A DNA stretch of 64,000 nt from Clostridiaceae bacterium Marseille-Q4145 (GCA_018223365.1 JAGTTP010000002.1:372001-436000); one strand, 5' to 3'. Counted from the first letter of the stretch, positions 8,827-17,283 are shown. Notes: generated from the sequence alone by a model not told the origin. Program-made: numbers and translations.

Positions 8827-8857
8827 AAGCCGGAAAACCTTTTTGATTTTCCGGCTT
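8827..8857 (-). terminator. Hairpin after the DUF212 gene
   Basis: An 11-base perfect inverted repeat (AAGCCGGAAAA / TTTTCCGGCTT) with a 9-base loop lies 20 bases downstream of the stop codon at 8877. The U tract is weak, so termination efficiency is uncertain. Confidence 0.6.
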
Positions 8858-8876
8858 CGGTCATCTTCTATTTATA

Positions 8877-9362
8877 TTACATAAGCATCAGACAGGCCAC
8901 ACAGATTCCCAAAATACATCCTGCTGCAACCTGCAGCGGTGTGTGTCCAACAAATTCTTTCAGACTTGCTTCCCAGAACTCGTACATCTTATCGTTTTTC
9001 TTAAAGGCTTCCACGAATCCTTCGGTACGGAAAAAATCGATCATTTCATTTAGGATCTTGCCCTGTTTTCCAGTCTCCATACGGACGCCCATGGCATCAT
9101 GCATGACAATAATTGCCATCATGCAGGCAATCGCAAACTCAAAGCCGCCAAACCCATAAAGAATTCCTGCTGATGTGGCCATGGCACTGACAGTCGCCGA
9201 ATGAGCACTTGGCATACCTCCATCCCCGACCATGCGCTCCCAACGGATCTCCCTGTGGAGCATTGCATAAATCATTGTTTTCAGCACCTGGGCAATGGCC
9301 CAGCCTGAAATTCCGCAGACCAACACTTTGTTATTGGTCAGCGCTGTAAAAAAGTCCCCCAT
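8877..9362 (-). CDS. DUF212 / divergent PAP2 family membrane protein (YuiD-like)
   Basis: A membrane protein of about 161 residues. It carries the DUF212 signature GDGGMPSAHSATVSAMATS (about residues 42-60), which resembles the PAP2 phosphatase histidine motif, followed by MIVMHDAMGVRM. Four to five hydrophobic segments are visible. The reading frame stays open to 9485, but that extension would cross the rpsU terminator. The ATG at 9362 has AGGAG 8 bases upstream and begins MGDFFTAL, as family members do. The function is not established; a lipid-phosphate phosphatase role is only inferred. Confidence 0.88.
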   Translation of the reverse strand: MGDFFTALTNNKVLVCGISGWAIAQVLKTMIYAMLHREIRWERMVGDGGMPSAHSATVSAMATSAGILYGFGGFEFAIACMMAIIVMHDAMGVRMETGKQGKILNEMIDFFRTEGFVEAFKKNDKMYEFWEASLKEFVGHTPLQVAAGCILGICVACLMLM

Positions 9363-9450
9363 TCTTTTGCTCCTGTACTTTTCTTGATTGGCTTTATAAA
9401 TAAGAATCTCTATTACGAAATTCTCTGCCGGCAGCGCATTAACTAAGAAA

Positions 9451-9474
9451 TGCCTTGACTTTACAGTCAAGGCA
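9451..9474 (-). terminator. Rho-independent terminator of rpsU
   Basis: A 10-base perfect stem (TGCCTTGACT / AGTCAAGGCA) with a 4-base loop lies 15 bases after the rpsU stop and is followed on the minus strand by TTTCTTAGTT. Confidence 0.8.
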
Positions 9475-9488
9475 TCACTGCACAATCC

Positions 9489-9665
9489 TTAATTATATTT
9501 ACGCTTTCTAGCTGCTTCGGATTTTTTCTTACGCTTTACGCTCGGCTTCTCGTAATGCTCTCTCTTACGAATCTCCTGCTGGATTCCAGCCTTTGCACAG
9601 TTTCTTTTGAAACGACGCAATGCGCTATCCAAAGTCTCGTTCTCTTTAACGATTACATTTGACAT
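9489..9665 (-). CDS. rpsU: 30S ribosomal protein S21
   Basis: This 58-codon gene encodes MSNVIVKENETLDSALRR and continues FKRNCAKAGIQQEIRKREHYEKP, ending in a Lys/Arg-rich tail (KRKKKSEAARKRKYN). That is a complete S21 of normal length. S21 sits on the 30S platform near the anti-Shine-Dalgarno region. The gene is monocistronic: a consensus promoter precedes it and its own terminator follows. Purine-rich GGAGGGAGG lies 16-24 bases upstream of the ATG and a second GG-rich stretch nearer. Confidence 0.96.
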   Translation of the reverse strand: MSNVIVKENETLDSALRRFKRNCAKAGIQQEIRKREHYEKPSVKRKKKSEAARKRKYN

Positions 9666-9689
9666 AGTATCACACCTAACCTCCCTCCA

Positions 9690-9716
9690 GTTGTGTATTG
9701 TGCAGAATACAACTGT
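9690..9716 (-). promoter_or_regulatory. Leader hairpin of rpsU
   Basis: An imperfect inverted repeat (CAGTTGTATT pairing with AATACACAACTG) occupies the rpsU leader directly upstream of the GGAGGGAGG stretch. It could expose or shield the ribosome binding site, as in ribosomal protein autoregulation. This role is inferred. Confidence 0.4.
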
Positions 9717-9741
9717 CTGGGTATTTTATTGCACTGCTAAA

Positions 9742-9770
9742 ATTATATGCACCTTATCCCGTTTTGTCAA
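9742..9770 (-). promoter_or_regulatory. Consensus promoter of rpsU
   Basis: The minus strand reads TTGACA (9765-9770), 17 bases, TATAAT (9742-9747): a perfect sigma-A promoter, about 75 bases before the rpsU start. Confidence 0.88.
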
Positions 9771-9796
9771 CAGTTTTTTCTGTTTTTTTGCATTTT

Positions 9797-12436
9797 TTAT
9801 TTAATCTGGCTTTCTACTACTTTTGCAGCCTCTTTAATGGCATCATCTACACCGGCCGGATTCTTTCCTCCTGCCTGTGCCATACCCGGACGTCCACCAC
9901 CGCCGCCACCTACCAGTGCGGCAATTGCTTTGATCAGGTTGCCTGCATGAGCGCCTTTCTTCTGGGCCTCATCCGTGGCGGTTGCCATCAGGTTTACTTT
10001 ACCATCATTGACAGATGCCAGTACAACCACACCTTCGCCAAGCTTCTCTTTCAGCTGATCACCTAAGTCGCGCAGACCATTCATATCCACACCTTCCAGT
10101 TTCGCAGCCAGAAGTTTGACCCCTTTGATCTCCTGCACCTGATTCATAACATCACCAAGTGCATCTTTGGCAGCTTTACTCTTCAAAGCATCATTCTCTG
10201 CCTGCAGGGATTTGATCTCGCTGTACAGATGTTCGATCTTCTCACATACAGACTGGGGAGCGGTCTTCAGAAGTTTTGCTGCTTTTGCAAGCTCTTCTTC
10301 CTGCTCTTTATAATATTTGAATACGCCGTCACCGGTCAGTGCCTCAATACGACGTACACCTGCTGCGATGCCGGACTCGGATACCAGTTTAAATGCAGTA
10401 ATTGCACTGGTATTTGCTACATGAGTACCACCACACAGCTCTTTAGAGAAATCTCCCATGGATACTACACGTACCTTCTCAGAGTATTTCTCATCAAATA
10501 ATGCCATTGCACCGCTCTTCTTTGCTTCCTCGATGTCCATAACCTGAGTCGTTACCGGAAGAGCTTCCTGAATCTTCTCATTGACCAGTTTCTCTACCTC
10601 TGCAATCTCCTCAGCAGTCATCGGCTGGAAGTGAGCAAAGTCAAAACGAAGTCTGTCCGGAGTTACCAGGGAACCTTTCTGCTCAACATGGCTTCCCAGA
10701 ACAGTCTTCAGTGCTTTCTGCAGCAGATGAGTTGCACTGTGGTTCTTGGAAGTGCCTGCACGACCTGCAGCGTCTACTTTCAGAGTAACCACATCGCCGG
10801 TCTTGATCATGCCTTTGGTCATACGTCCTACATGGCCGATCTTACCACCCAGCAGTTTGATGGTATCCTCTACCTGGAACTGCGCGTCGCCAAAGGTAAT
10901 GATACCTTTATCTCCTTCCTGACCACCCATGGTAGCATAGAACGGAGTCTTCTCCGTGAAGATGGTTCCTACCTGACCGTCAGTCAGTGCTTCCACGATC
11001 TCCGCATCCGTGGTCAGAACAGTTACTTTGGATTCGTCAGTCAGGCGGTCATATCCGGTGAATTCACTGGTAACAGCTGCATCGATCTCATCATATACGG
11101 TCGCATCTGCTCCCATGTAGTTGGTCACTTCACGGGCAGAACGGGCCTTAGTACGCTGCTCTTCCATGCATGCTTTAAATCCGTCTTCGTCAATAGCGAA
11201 ACCTTTTTCCTCCAGGATCTCTTTTGTCAGATCCAGTGGGAATCCGTAAGTATCGTATAATTTGAATGCATTCTCTCCAGACAGAGTCTTCTCACCGGCT
11301 GCCTTCATCTCCTCTTCCAGCTGTGCCAGAATGGAAAGTCCCTGATCGATGGTCTTGTTGAACTTATCTTCTTCCTGATTCAGAACTTTAAAAATGAACT
11401 CTTTCTTTTCTTCCAGCTCCGGATATCCGTCTTTAGATCCCTCAATCACGGTCTCAGACAGTTTTGCAAGGAATTTTCCTTCAATTCCAAGAAGACGTCC
11501 GTGACGTGCTGCACGGCGGATCAGACGGCGGAGTACATAACCGCGTCCCTCATTGCTCGGCATGATACCATCGGAAATCATGAAAGTTGCGGAACGGATA
11601 TGATCGGTAATCAGACGGATAGAGACGTCTTTTACATCATCCTTATGATATTCACAGTGTGCAAACTCACATACTTTATCTCTCAGTGCACGAACCGTAT
11701 CTACATCGAAAATGGAATCTACGTCCTGAACAACGCTTGCCAAACGCTCCAGACCCATACCGGTATCGATATTCTTCTGTACCAGCTCCGTGTAGTTGTT
11801 GTGTCCGTCATTATCGAACTGGGTGAATACGTTGTTCCAGATCTCCATGTAACGGTCACAGTCACATCCTACGGTACAGCCCGGTTTGCCGCAGCCATAT
11901 TTTTCTCCACGGTCATAGTAAATCTCAGAGCAGGGACCGCAGGGACCTGCGCCATGCTCCCAGAAGTTATCTTCTTTGCCGAATTTGAAAATGCGGTCTT
12001 TTGGAATACCGATCTCTTTATTCCAGATGTCAAATGCTTCATCATCCTCCAGATATACAGACGGGTATAATCTCTGCGGATCCAGTCCGACCACCTCAGT
12101 CAGGAATTCCCAGGACCAGTGAATTGCTTCATCTTTAAAATAATCTCCAAAAGAGAAGTTACCAAGCATTTCAAAAAAGGTACCGTGACGTGCGGTCTTT
12201 CCTACATTCTCGATATCACCTGTACGGATACATTTCTGGCAGGTGGTTACCCGTCGTCTCGGCGGGATCTCTGCTCCTGTAAAGTAAGGCTTCAGAGGTG
12301 CCATACCAGAGTTAATCAGAAGAAGGCTCTTATCGTTATGCGGAACGAGTGAAAAGCTCTTCATTTTCAGATGGCCTTTGCTCTCGAAGAAATCCAGAAA
12401 CATTCTCCGGAGCTCGTTTACGCCGTATTCTTTCAC
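9797..12436 (-). CDS. alaS: Alanyl-tRNA synthetase
   Basis: This 879-residue class II synthetase charges tRNA-Ala. It starts at MKEYGVNELRRMFLDFFES with the catalytic core (about 1-250). The tRNA-recognition domain comes next, then the editing domain with its zinc-site motif SATHLLQKAL (about residue 562), a second metal region CGGTH (about 660) and the C-terminal DHHA1 domain ending in the Gly-rich GGGGGGRPGMAQAGG. All expected domains and the full length are present. No T-box leader is visible; only 70 bases separate it from efp, including a short hairpin. Confidence 0.97.
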   Translation of the reverse strand: MKEYGVNELRRMFLDFFESKGHLKMKSFSLVPHNDKSLLLINSGMAPLKPYFTGAEIPPRRRVTTCQKCIRTGDIENVGKTARHGTFFEMLGNFSFGDYFKDEAIHWSWEFLTEVVGLDPQRLYPSVYLEDDEAFDIWNKEIGIPKDRIFKFGKEDNFWEHGAGPCGPCSEIYYDRGEKYGCGKPGCTVGCDCDRYMEIWNNVFTQFDNDGHNNYTELVQKNIDTGMGLERLASVVQDVDSIFDVDTVRALRDKVCEFAHCEYHKDDVKDVSIRLITDHIRSATFMISDGIMPSNEGRGYVLRRLIRRAARHGRLLGIEGKFLAKLSETVIEGSKDGYPELEEKKEFIFKVLNQEEDKFNKTIDQGLSILAQLEEEMKAAGEKTLSGENAFKLYDTYGFPLDLTKEILEEKGFAIDEDGFKACMEEQRTKARSAREVTNYMGADATVYDEIDAAVTSEFTGYDRLTDESKVTVLTTDAEIVEALTDGQVGTIFTEKTPFYATMGGQEGDKGIITFGDAQFQVEDTIKLLGGKIGHVGRMTKGMIKTGDVVTLKVDAAGRAGTSKNHSATHLLQKALKTVLGSHVEQKGSLVTPDRLRFDFAHFQPMTAEEIAEVEKLVNEKIQEALPVTTQVMDIEEAKKSGAMALFDEKYSEKVRVVSMGDFSKELCGGTHVANTSAITAFKLVSESGIAAGVRRIEALTGDGVFKYYKEQEEELAKAAKLLKTAPQSVCEKIEHLYSEIKSLQAENDALKSKAAKDALGDVMNQVQEIKGVKLLAAKLEGVDMNGLRDLGDQLKEKLGEGVVVLASVNDGKVNLMATATDEAQKKGAHAGNLIKAIAALVGGGGGGRPGMAQAGGKNPAGVDDAIKEAAKVVESQIK

Positions 12437-12452
12437 TTTCTTTTCCTCCTGT

Positions 12453-12482
12453 CAAAAGACCCGGATTCTCATCCAGGTCTTT
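12453..12482 (-). terminator. Possible hairpin between efp and alaS
   Basis: AAAGACC and GGTCTTT pair with an inner GAT/ATC in the 70-base gap. The 3' side lacks a U run and leads straight into the alaS ribosome binding site, so it may be a weak terminator or an alaS leader structure. Confidence 0.35.
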
Positions 12483-12506
12483 CAGAAAATTCTTTCTCAG
12501 TTTTCC

Positions 12507-13064
12507 TTATACACGGGACAGATATTCACCGGTTCTGGTGTCAATCTTAATCTTGTTGCCCTGCTCTACGAACAGCGGTACGTTTACAACTGCTCCAGTC
12601 TCTACAGTTGCAGGTTTAGTAGCACCTGTAGCAGTATCACCTTTGAATCCCGGCTCAGTATCAATAATCTCAAGCTCTACAAACAGCGGAGCCTCTACTG
12701 CAAATACATTTCCGTTATGAGAACAGATCTTAACCATCTCGTTCTCTTTTACGAACTTCAGGGAATCTCCAACATCATCGCTGTTCAGTGCGATCTGGTC
12801 GAAAGTCTCTACGTTCATGAAGTGATACAGATCTCCATCACTGTACAGATACTGCATGTCTACACGGTCAATACGTGCTGCCGGGAATTTCTCAGTCGGA
12901 CGGAAAGTCTTCTCAACCACACCGCCGTTGATGATATTCTTAAGCTTGGTTCTTACGAATGCAGCACCTTTACCCGGTTTTACATGCTGGAACTCCAAAA
13001 TCTGATAAACGTTGCCCTCGATCTCAAGGGTAACACCATTTCTAAAATCTCCTGCTGAAATCAT
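12507..13064 (-). CDS. efp: Elongation factor P
   Basis: EF-P rescues ribosomes stalled at polyproline. The protein begins MISAGDFRNGVTLEIEGNVYQ and shows the KOW-like N-domain with the tip loop PGKGAAFVR; the lysine there is the post-translational modification site in many bacteria. Two OB domains follow, and the C-terminal signature ending GDKIKIDTRTGEY-type is present (KIKIDTRTGEYLSRV). The ATG at 13064 has AGGAGG 9 bases upstream; the open frame upstream of it is not supported. At 185 residues it is full length. Confidence 0.97.
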   Translation of the reverse strand: MISAGDFRNGVTLEIEGNVYQILEFQHVKPGKGAAFVRTKLKNIINGGVVEKTFRPTEKFPAARIDRVDMQYLYSDGDLYHFMNVETFDQIALNSDDVGDSLKFVKENEMVKICSHNGNVFAVEAPLFVELEIIDTEPGFKGDTATGATKPATVETGAVVNVPLFVEQGNKIKIDTRTGEYLSRV

Positions 13065-13176
13065 TATGTTCGTCCTCCTTATGTTACAAAGGGGATAGCA
13101 CAATCCCCTCACTTTAACTCATTTTATAATACTTCCACGATCATTTCAACTATTTTATAAGAATTTTTTTCATATT

Positions 13177-13626
13177 CTATTCCAAAATCTTCTTTAATTC
13201 ATCCATAAACGTGTTTACATCCTTGAATTCTCTGTAAACAGATGCAAAACGCACATAAGCAACGGAATCCAGGTCCTTTAATTTTTCCATGACCAGCTCC
13301 CCAATCTTCTCACTGGAAATCTCCCGCTCTTCTTTATTAAAAATGCACGCCTCCACGTCATCCACCATGGCTTCGATCTGGGCTGTGGAAATGGGACGCT
13401 TGTGACAGGCCCGAAATACACCGCCTTCTATCTTAGAACGGTCATAGGTTTCCCGGTTATTGTCCTTCTTAATCACAATCATGGGAATCGTCTCCACTTT
13501 TTCATAAGTGGTAAACCGCTTGTGGCATTCATCGCATTCTCTTCTGCGTCGAATGGAATCTCCGTCATCCGCAGGTCTTGAGTCAATGACTCTGGTGTTA
13601 TCTTTTCCGCAAAACGGACATTTCAT
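13177..13626 (-). CDS. nrdR: Transcriptional repressor NrdR
   Basis: NrdR senses ATP/dATP and represses ribonucleotide reductase genes. It begins with the zinc ribbon MKCPFCG, followed by the second pair CDECHKRF (four cysteines), then the ATP-cone domain (IVIKKDNNRETYDRSKI onward). The ATG at 13626 has GGAGGG 8 bases upstream. An upstream extension of the open frame starts inside the divergent ylmC region and lacks family features. 149 residues is standard. Confidence 0.96.
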   Translation of the reverse strand: MKCPFCGKDNTRVIDSRPADDGDSIRRRRECDECHKRFTTYEKVETIPMIVIKKDNNRETYDRSKIEGGVFRACHKRPISTAQIEAMVDDVEACIFNKEEREISSEKIGELVMEKLKDLDSVAYVRFASVYREFKDVNTFMDELKKILE

Positions 13627-13732
13627 GTGGGAATCCCTCCTTTTTTCTTTCGTCCAGTATATACCAGAAACCAAGAGAATGTCAACGAACGCCAGCGCAT
13701 AAACTGACACTAAAAACAAGGTTTTGATCTCC

Positions 13733-13999
13733 ATGCATTTTTGTGAATTAAAAGAAAAAGATGTCATAAACCGCTGCGACTGCAAACGGCTGGGAAGAAT
13801 CAGTGACCTGGTTCTGGATCCAAAAAACGGCTGCATCTGTGCCATCGTGGTGCCAGGACCTTTTCGCCTCTGCGGACTTCTGGGACCGGATCAGGAATAT
13901 GTCATTCCATGGAAAAAAATCTGTCAGATCGGTCCCGATATCATTTTGGTGGAAGTCTGCATAGAAGAAATACTCGCCCCAAGAAAATTCTGGCATTAA
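13733..13999 (+). CDS. YlmC/YmxH family PRC-barrel sporulation protein
   Basis: This protein of about 88 residues has a PRC-barrel pattern: RCDCKRLGRISDLVLDPKNG, then IVVPG, then EYVIPWKKICQIGPDIILVE. YlmC/YmxH proteins are small, found in spore-formers and often near sigG/sigE or ftsZ; their biochemical role is unknown. An in-frame TTG lies nine bases upstream; the ATG at 13733 is preferred. It lies 75 bases before sigG on the same strand and is divergent from nrdR. Confidence 0.82.
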   Translation: MHFCELKEKDVINRCDCKRLGRISDLVLDPKNGCICAIVVPGPFRLCGLLGPDQEYVIPWKKICQIGPDIILVEVCIEEILAPRKFWH

Positions 14000-14011
14000 C
14001 CCAATTCTTTT

Positions 14012-14038
14012 GCATAACCATATGGTTTTGGGAAATCC
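14012..14038 (+). promoter_or_regulatory. Candidate sigma-F/sigma-G promoter of sigG
   Basis: GCATA at 14012-14016 and GGGAAATCC at 14030-14038, 13 bases apart, resemble the forespore -35 (GYATA) and -10 (GGnnAnAnT) elements and stand 37 bases before the sigG start. The -10 match is partial. Confidence 0.45.
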
Positions 14039-14074
14039 TTTTTAACAAACCCGAAACTTGCAGGAGGCGGTCCC

Positions 14075-14851
14075 ATGGTTATGAATAAAGTGGAAATCTG
14101 CGGAGTCAACACATCAAGACTTCCGCTTCTCACCAATGAAGAAAAAACACTTTTATTTGAGCGAATTAAGAAAGGGGATAAAGAAGCCCGTGAACTGTAC
14201 ATCAAAGGAAATCTCCGTCTGGTCTTAAGCGTTATCAGACGCTTCTCCTCCAGTAACGAAAATGCGGACGATCTTTTTCAAATCGGATGCATTGGGCTTA
14301 TGAAGGCCATTGACAATTTTGACTGCACGCTGGATGTGCGCTTTTCTACTTATGCAGTACCCATGATCATAGGTGAGATCCGGCGGTATCTTCGGGATAA
14401 TAACAGCATCCGGGTCAGTCGCTCCCTCCGGGATATCGCCTACAAAGCCATTTATACGCGAGAGATGCTTTCCCGGGAATCCTCGCAGGAACCCACGATT
14501 CAGCAGATTGCCGAAGCCATTGACATTCCTGCTGAAGAGATTGTCTACGCTCTGGATGCCATACAAAGTCCCATCAGTCTTTATGATCCGGTCTACACAG
14601 AAGGCGGTGATACTCTGTATGTGATGGATCAGATCAGTGACAAGAAAAACAAAGAAGAAAACTGGGTACAGAATCTTTCCCTGACGGAAGCTATGAAAAA
14701 GCTTACCCCCAGGGAACACCATATTATCGATCTTCGCTTTTTTGAAGGCCGAACTCAGATGGAAGTTGCCGAAGAAATCCATATTTCCCAGGCCCAGGTG
14801 AGCCGTCTGGAAAAAAATGCCCTAAAAACCATGCGCGGTTATTTAAAATAA
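14075..14851 (+). CDS. sigG: RNA polymerase sporulation-specific sigma factor SigG
   Basis: This is the late forespore sigma factor. The opening NKVEICGVNTSRLP and the tract RFSTYAVPMIIGEIRRYLRD (region 2) are diagnostic for SigG, as is the region-4 helix-turn-helix TQMEVAEEIHISQAQVSRLEK. Length is 258 residues, as in Bacillus. Start: ATG at 14075 behind AGGAGG; a second ATG two codons in is also possible. The usual Firmicutes order is spoIIGA-sigE-sigG in one direction. Here sigG faces sigE tail to tail, with only 6 bases between stop codons and no terminator. Confidence 0.96.
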   Translation: MVMNKVEICGVNTSRLPLLTNEEKTLLFERIKKGDKEARELYIKGNLRLVLSVIRRFSSSNENADDLFQIGCIGLMKAIDNFDCTLDVRFSTYAVPMIIGEIRRYLRDNNSIRVSRSLRDIAYKAIYTREMLSRESSQEPTIQQIAEAIDIPAEEIVYALDAIQSPISLYDPVYTEGGDTLYVMDQISDKKNKEENWVQNLSLTEAMKKLTPREHHIIDLRFFEGRTQMEVAEEIHISQAQVSRLEKNALKTMRGYLK

Positions 14852-14857
14852 TCCATT

Positions 14858-15598
14858 TTACTCGTATTTTACAATTTCCTTTTTCAGACGGCTGATGATC
14901 TTTTTCTCCAGTCTTGAAATATAGGACTGGGAAATTCCCATAAGGTCTGCCACTTCCTTCTGGGTCATTTCCCGTCCTGCCGGCTGGTTCAATCCGAAAC
15001 GGAGTTCAATAATCTTTTTTTCTCTTCCGGACAGTTTCTCCAAAGCTTTCCGCAGAAGTTTCCGCTCTACTTCATTTTCCAGATCGCGGTAAATAATGTC
15101 TGCATCTGTTCCCAGAATATCTGATAGCAAAAGCTCATTGCCATCCCAGTCCACATTCAACGGTTCATCAATGGACACTTCCATCCTTATTTTGCTGTTC
15201 CGGCGCAGATACATAAGAATCTCATTTTCAATACATCTGGAGGCATAGGTAGCCAGCTTGATATTTTTATTTCTATTAAAGGTATTGATGGCTTTAATAA
15301 GACCGATCGTTCCAATGGAAATCAGATCTTCCACACCCACTCCGGTATTCTCAAATTTTTTGGCAATGTAGACAACCAGACGAAGATTATGCTCAATGAG
15401 TGAGGCTTTCGCCTGGGCTTCCTGCTCCGTCTCCAATCCCATAATCGCCCGGTTTTCTTCCTCTGCATTAAACGGCGCCGGAAGGATCTCCGCGCCCCCT
15501 ATATAATGGATTTCCCCTTTCTGTGCAAAAAACATGCTTCTGAGTTTCGGTGCTACTTTCAACTGAATCTGATTGGGTATGGTAACTTTGATGATCAT
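14858..15598 (-). CDS. sigE: RNA polymerase sporulation-specific sigma factor SigE (pro-sigma-E)
   Basis: This is the early mother-cell sigma factor, made as an inactive precursor. The first ~25 residues (MIIKVTIPNQIQLKVAPKLR) form the membrane-associated pro-sequence. Then come region 2 (LRLVVYIAKKFENTGVGVEDL, IGLIKAINTFNRNKNIKLATYASRCIENEI) and region 4 (EVADLMGISQSYISRLEKKI). The 246-residue length is normal. It follows its processing protease gene spoIIGA by 11 bases, so the two are co-transcribed. Confidence 0.96.
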   Translation of the reverse strand: MIIKVTIPNQIQLKVAPKLRSMFFAQKGEIHYIGGAEILPAPFNAEEENRAIMGLETEQEAQAKASLIEHNLRLVVYIAKKFENTGVGVEDLISIGTIGLIKAINTFNRNKNIKLATYASRCIENEILMYLRRNSKIRMEVSIDEPLNVDWDGNELLLSDILGTDADIIYRDLENEVERKLLRKALEKLSGREKKIIELRFGLNQPAGREMTQKEVADLMGISQSYISRLEKKIISRLKKEIVKYE

Positions 15599-15609
15599 AT
15601 TGCCTCCTC

Positions 15610-16389
15610 TTACGAGGGGAGCAGGTCTCTGTGAAGCAGAAGCTGGCAGGAGCCGATCTTCTCCGGCATGCAGGCCACCTCTGGCCGTTCAATCCGAATC
15701 TGTTCTTCCGGACCGCCAATTTCCATGGCATCCAGTATGTACACATCCAGAACTCCTTCCCGGTCAATGGTCCGGTAAGGGATCTTCCGTGGAATCCGTT
15801 CCTGTTCCCTGCCTGCCAGCAGCTGTTCCATACAGCTCTGTTCCAGAATACTGACTGGTTTTCCGTTAAACGGATCATACAATCCATTTCCCGTATCATA
15901 CCAGGCATGCACCTGAATTCTCCTGACACCGCAGTACAGCATGGTCTCCTTTGAAAGACTGGCTTTCTTTCTGCGGCTTCTGAGAAATCCTTCCAGAATC
16001 AGCAATATCACTGCACTTATCCCTTCTGCCAGCCAAATGTGTGTTCCGCCAAAAGGATCCAGCATTTTCAGGAATCGTAAGATACCGCCCAGTGCAAATC
16101 CTTCCAGATAAAGCCCCACCGCTGCCAGCAGAAACCTTTTTTTCCCAGGCAGTCCAATGGCTGTCATAGCCGCAGAAAGCACCAGCATGCAAAAGAAATA
16201 CGCAGCACTGCTCAGAGCCGCAGAATATACAGTCATAACGCAGGCTCCCCCACTTCCTAACACAGCCGACAGGAGAATCCGCCGGGATATGACCGGCAGC
16301 CTGCAGCACCATGCCGTGAGTAATAGCAGGATGATATTCATCCACAGATTTTCCAGAAACAGAAGATCCACATCTACTTCATAGTACAC
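15610..16389 (-). CDS. spoIIGA: Sigma-E processing peptidase SpoIIGA
   Basis: This membrane aspartic protease removes the pro-sequence of SigE at the sporulation septum. The N-terminal half (about residues 1-135) has five hydrophobic segments. The C-terminal half is soluble and carries the single catalytic motif YDTGNGLYDP (Asp about residue 165), as expected for an enzyme that works as a dimer. Length is 259 residues against about 309 in Bacillus subtilis; shorter forms are usual in clostridia. Position directly upstream of sigE supports the call. Confidence 0.92.
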   Translation of the reverse strand: MYYEVDVDLLFLENLWMNIILLLLTAWCCRLPVISRRILLSAVLGSGGACVMTVYSAALSSAAYFFCMLVLSAAMTAIGLPGKKRFLLAAVGLYLEGFALGGILRFLKMLDPFGGTHIWLAEGISAVILLILEGFLRSRRKKASLSKETMLYCGVRRIQVHAWYDTGNGLYDPFNGKPVSILEQSCMEQLLAGREQERIPRKIPYRTIDREGVLDVYILDAMEIGGPEEQIRIERPEVACMPEKIGSCQLLLHRDLLPS

Positions 16390-16418
16390 TTGCTTCCCTC
16401 TTTCTTATGGTTGCCACC

Positions 16419-16452
16419 ATTATAGGAGCAAGGCTTCTGAAATTTTGTCGTT
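16419..16452 (-). promoter_or_regulatory. Candidate Spo0A-dependent promoter of spoIIGA-sigE
   Basis: A minus-strand -10 TATAAT (16419-16424) has no good -35 at 17 bases. About 20 bases upstream lies TTTGTCGTT on the plus strand (16444-16452), two mismatches from the Spo0A box TTTGTCGAA. The Bacillus spoIIG promoter likewise has a spaced-out -35 region covered by 0A boxes. The link is inferred. Confidence 0.45.
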
Positions 16453-16502
16453 TACTGTTAAGATATGGACTGGATTACCGCCAGAAAATGACAAAGAAAA
16501 GC

Positions 16503-16519
16503 CGCCGGAAAATCCGGCG
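16503..16519 (-). terminator. Rho-independent terminator after aroD
   Basis: A 7-base GC-rich perfect stem (CGCCGGA / TCCGGCG) with a 3-base loop lies just after the aroD stop and is followed on the minus strand by GGCTTTTCTTTG. Confidence 0.75.
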
Positions 16520-16524
16520 ACTAA

Positions 16525-17283
16525 TTATGACAGGATATTCAGAAATTCATTCATCTTTTCCACCGGAATCTGTCCCGGTGCAGATATATCTCCCACTGCT
16601 GCAAAGGTAATGGCTGATCCGGTCACCCCCCCGCTGATCCGGCTTATGATTCCCGTTTTGCCCATGGACATAGTAATCACCGGAATTTCCAGCGTTTCTG
16701 ATGCAGTCAGCGTTACCTGCAGGAGGTTCAAAACATCCTGCGGACATCCCGGCATCACAGCCAGCTTTGCCACGGCCGCTCCCATCTCTTCCATACGTTT
16801 CAAACGGCGCAGCATTTCCTCCGATGCCGGAGTTGCCACAAAATCATGATTGGATGCAATCGTATGTGCTCCCAGTTCTTCCAGTTTTCGAATATGGTTT
16901 TCCGTCCGGGTTTCATCCATAAAAGCCTCCACATCTACCAGATCTGCAAAACCACAGGCTGCTGCCCGTTCGTTAAGCTGATAGTACGTCTCCTTATCTA
17001 TGGTCCTCTGCCCGCCTTCTCCAGCGCTTCGGAATGTATAAAGAATTGCCTGGGATTTCAGAATTTGTCGAAGCATGGCAAGAATCTCTTCCAGCTTTCC
17101 CTCTGTAAAGATTTCCTCATAGAAATCCGCACGCCATTCTACTACTTCCACTGGAAGTTTGCTGATCTCTTCCGCTTTTTCCCGGATCGTTTCTTTCGTC
17201 TCTGCTACAATGGGCACGCAGATCTTCGGCCTTCCCTCGCCCATAACCGTTCCGCTTGGTCCCAGTCCAAATGTTCGTTTCAT
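16525..17283 (-). CDS. aroD: 3-dehydroquinate dehydratase, type I
   Basis: The third step of the shikimate pathway: dehydration of 3-dehydroquinate through a Schiff-base lysine. The type I barrel is recognisable from KICVPIVAETKE, VEWRADFYE (substrate-binding Glu/Arg), then the catalytic His in IASNHDF (about residue 145) and the Schiff-base Lys in AVAKLAVMP (about 171), and IVTMSMGKTGIISRI near the end. 252 residues is normal. It is followed by a terminator and preceded 22 bases upstream by aroE, so aroE-aroD form a shikimate pair. Confidence 0.95.
   Translation of the reverse strand: MKRTFGLGPSGTVMGEGRPKICVPIVAETKETIREKAEEISKLPVEVVEWRADFYEEIFTEGKLEEILAMLRQILKSQAILYTFRSAGEGGQRTIDKETYYQLNERAAACGFADLVDVEAFMDETRTENHIRKLEELGAHTIASNHDFVATPASEEMLRRLKRMEEMGAAVAKLAVMPGCPQDVLNLLQVTLTASETLEIPVITMSMGKTGIISRISGGVTGSAITFAAVGDISAPGQIPVEKMNEFLNILS

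Noticed and set aside
9362..9485. N-terminal extension of the DUF212 gene
   Set aside because: It would run through the rpsU terminator and rpsU stop; the internal ATG has a proper ribosome binding site and family-like start.
9771..9796. CAG-A6-CTG hairpin after alaS as a terminator
   Set aside because: Only four or five weak pairs, no following U run, and it overlaps the -35 of rpsU.
13627..13845. N-terminal extension of nrdR
   Set aside because: It overlaps the divergent ylmC gene and lacks conservation; the zinc ribbon MKCPFCG is the normal beginning.
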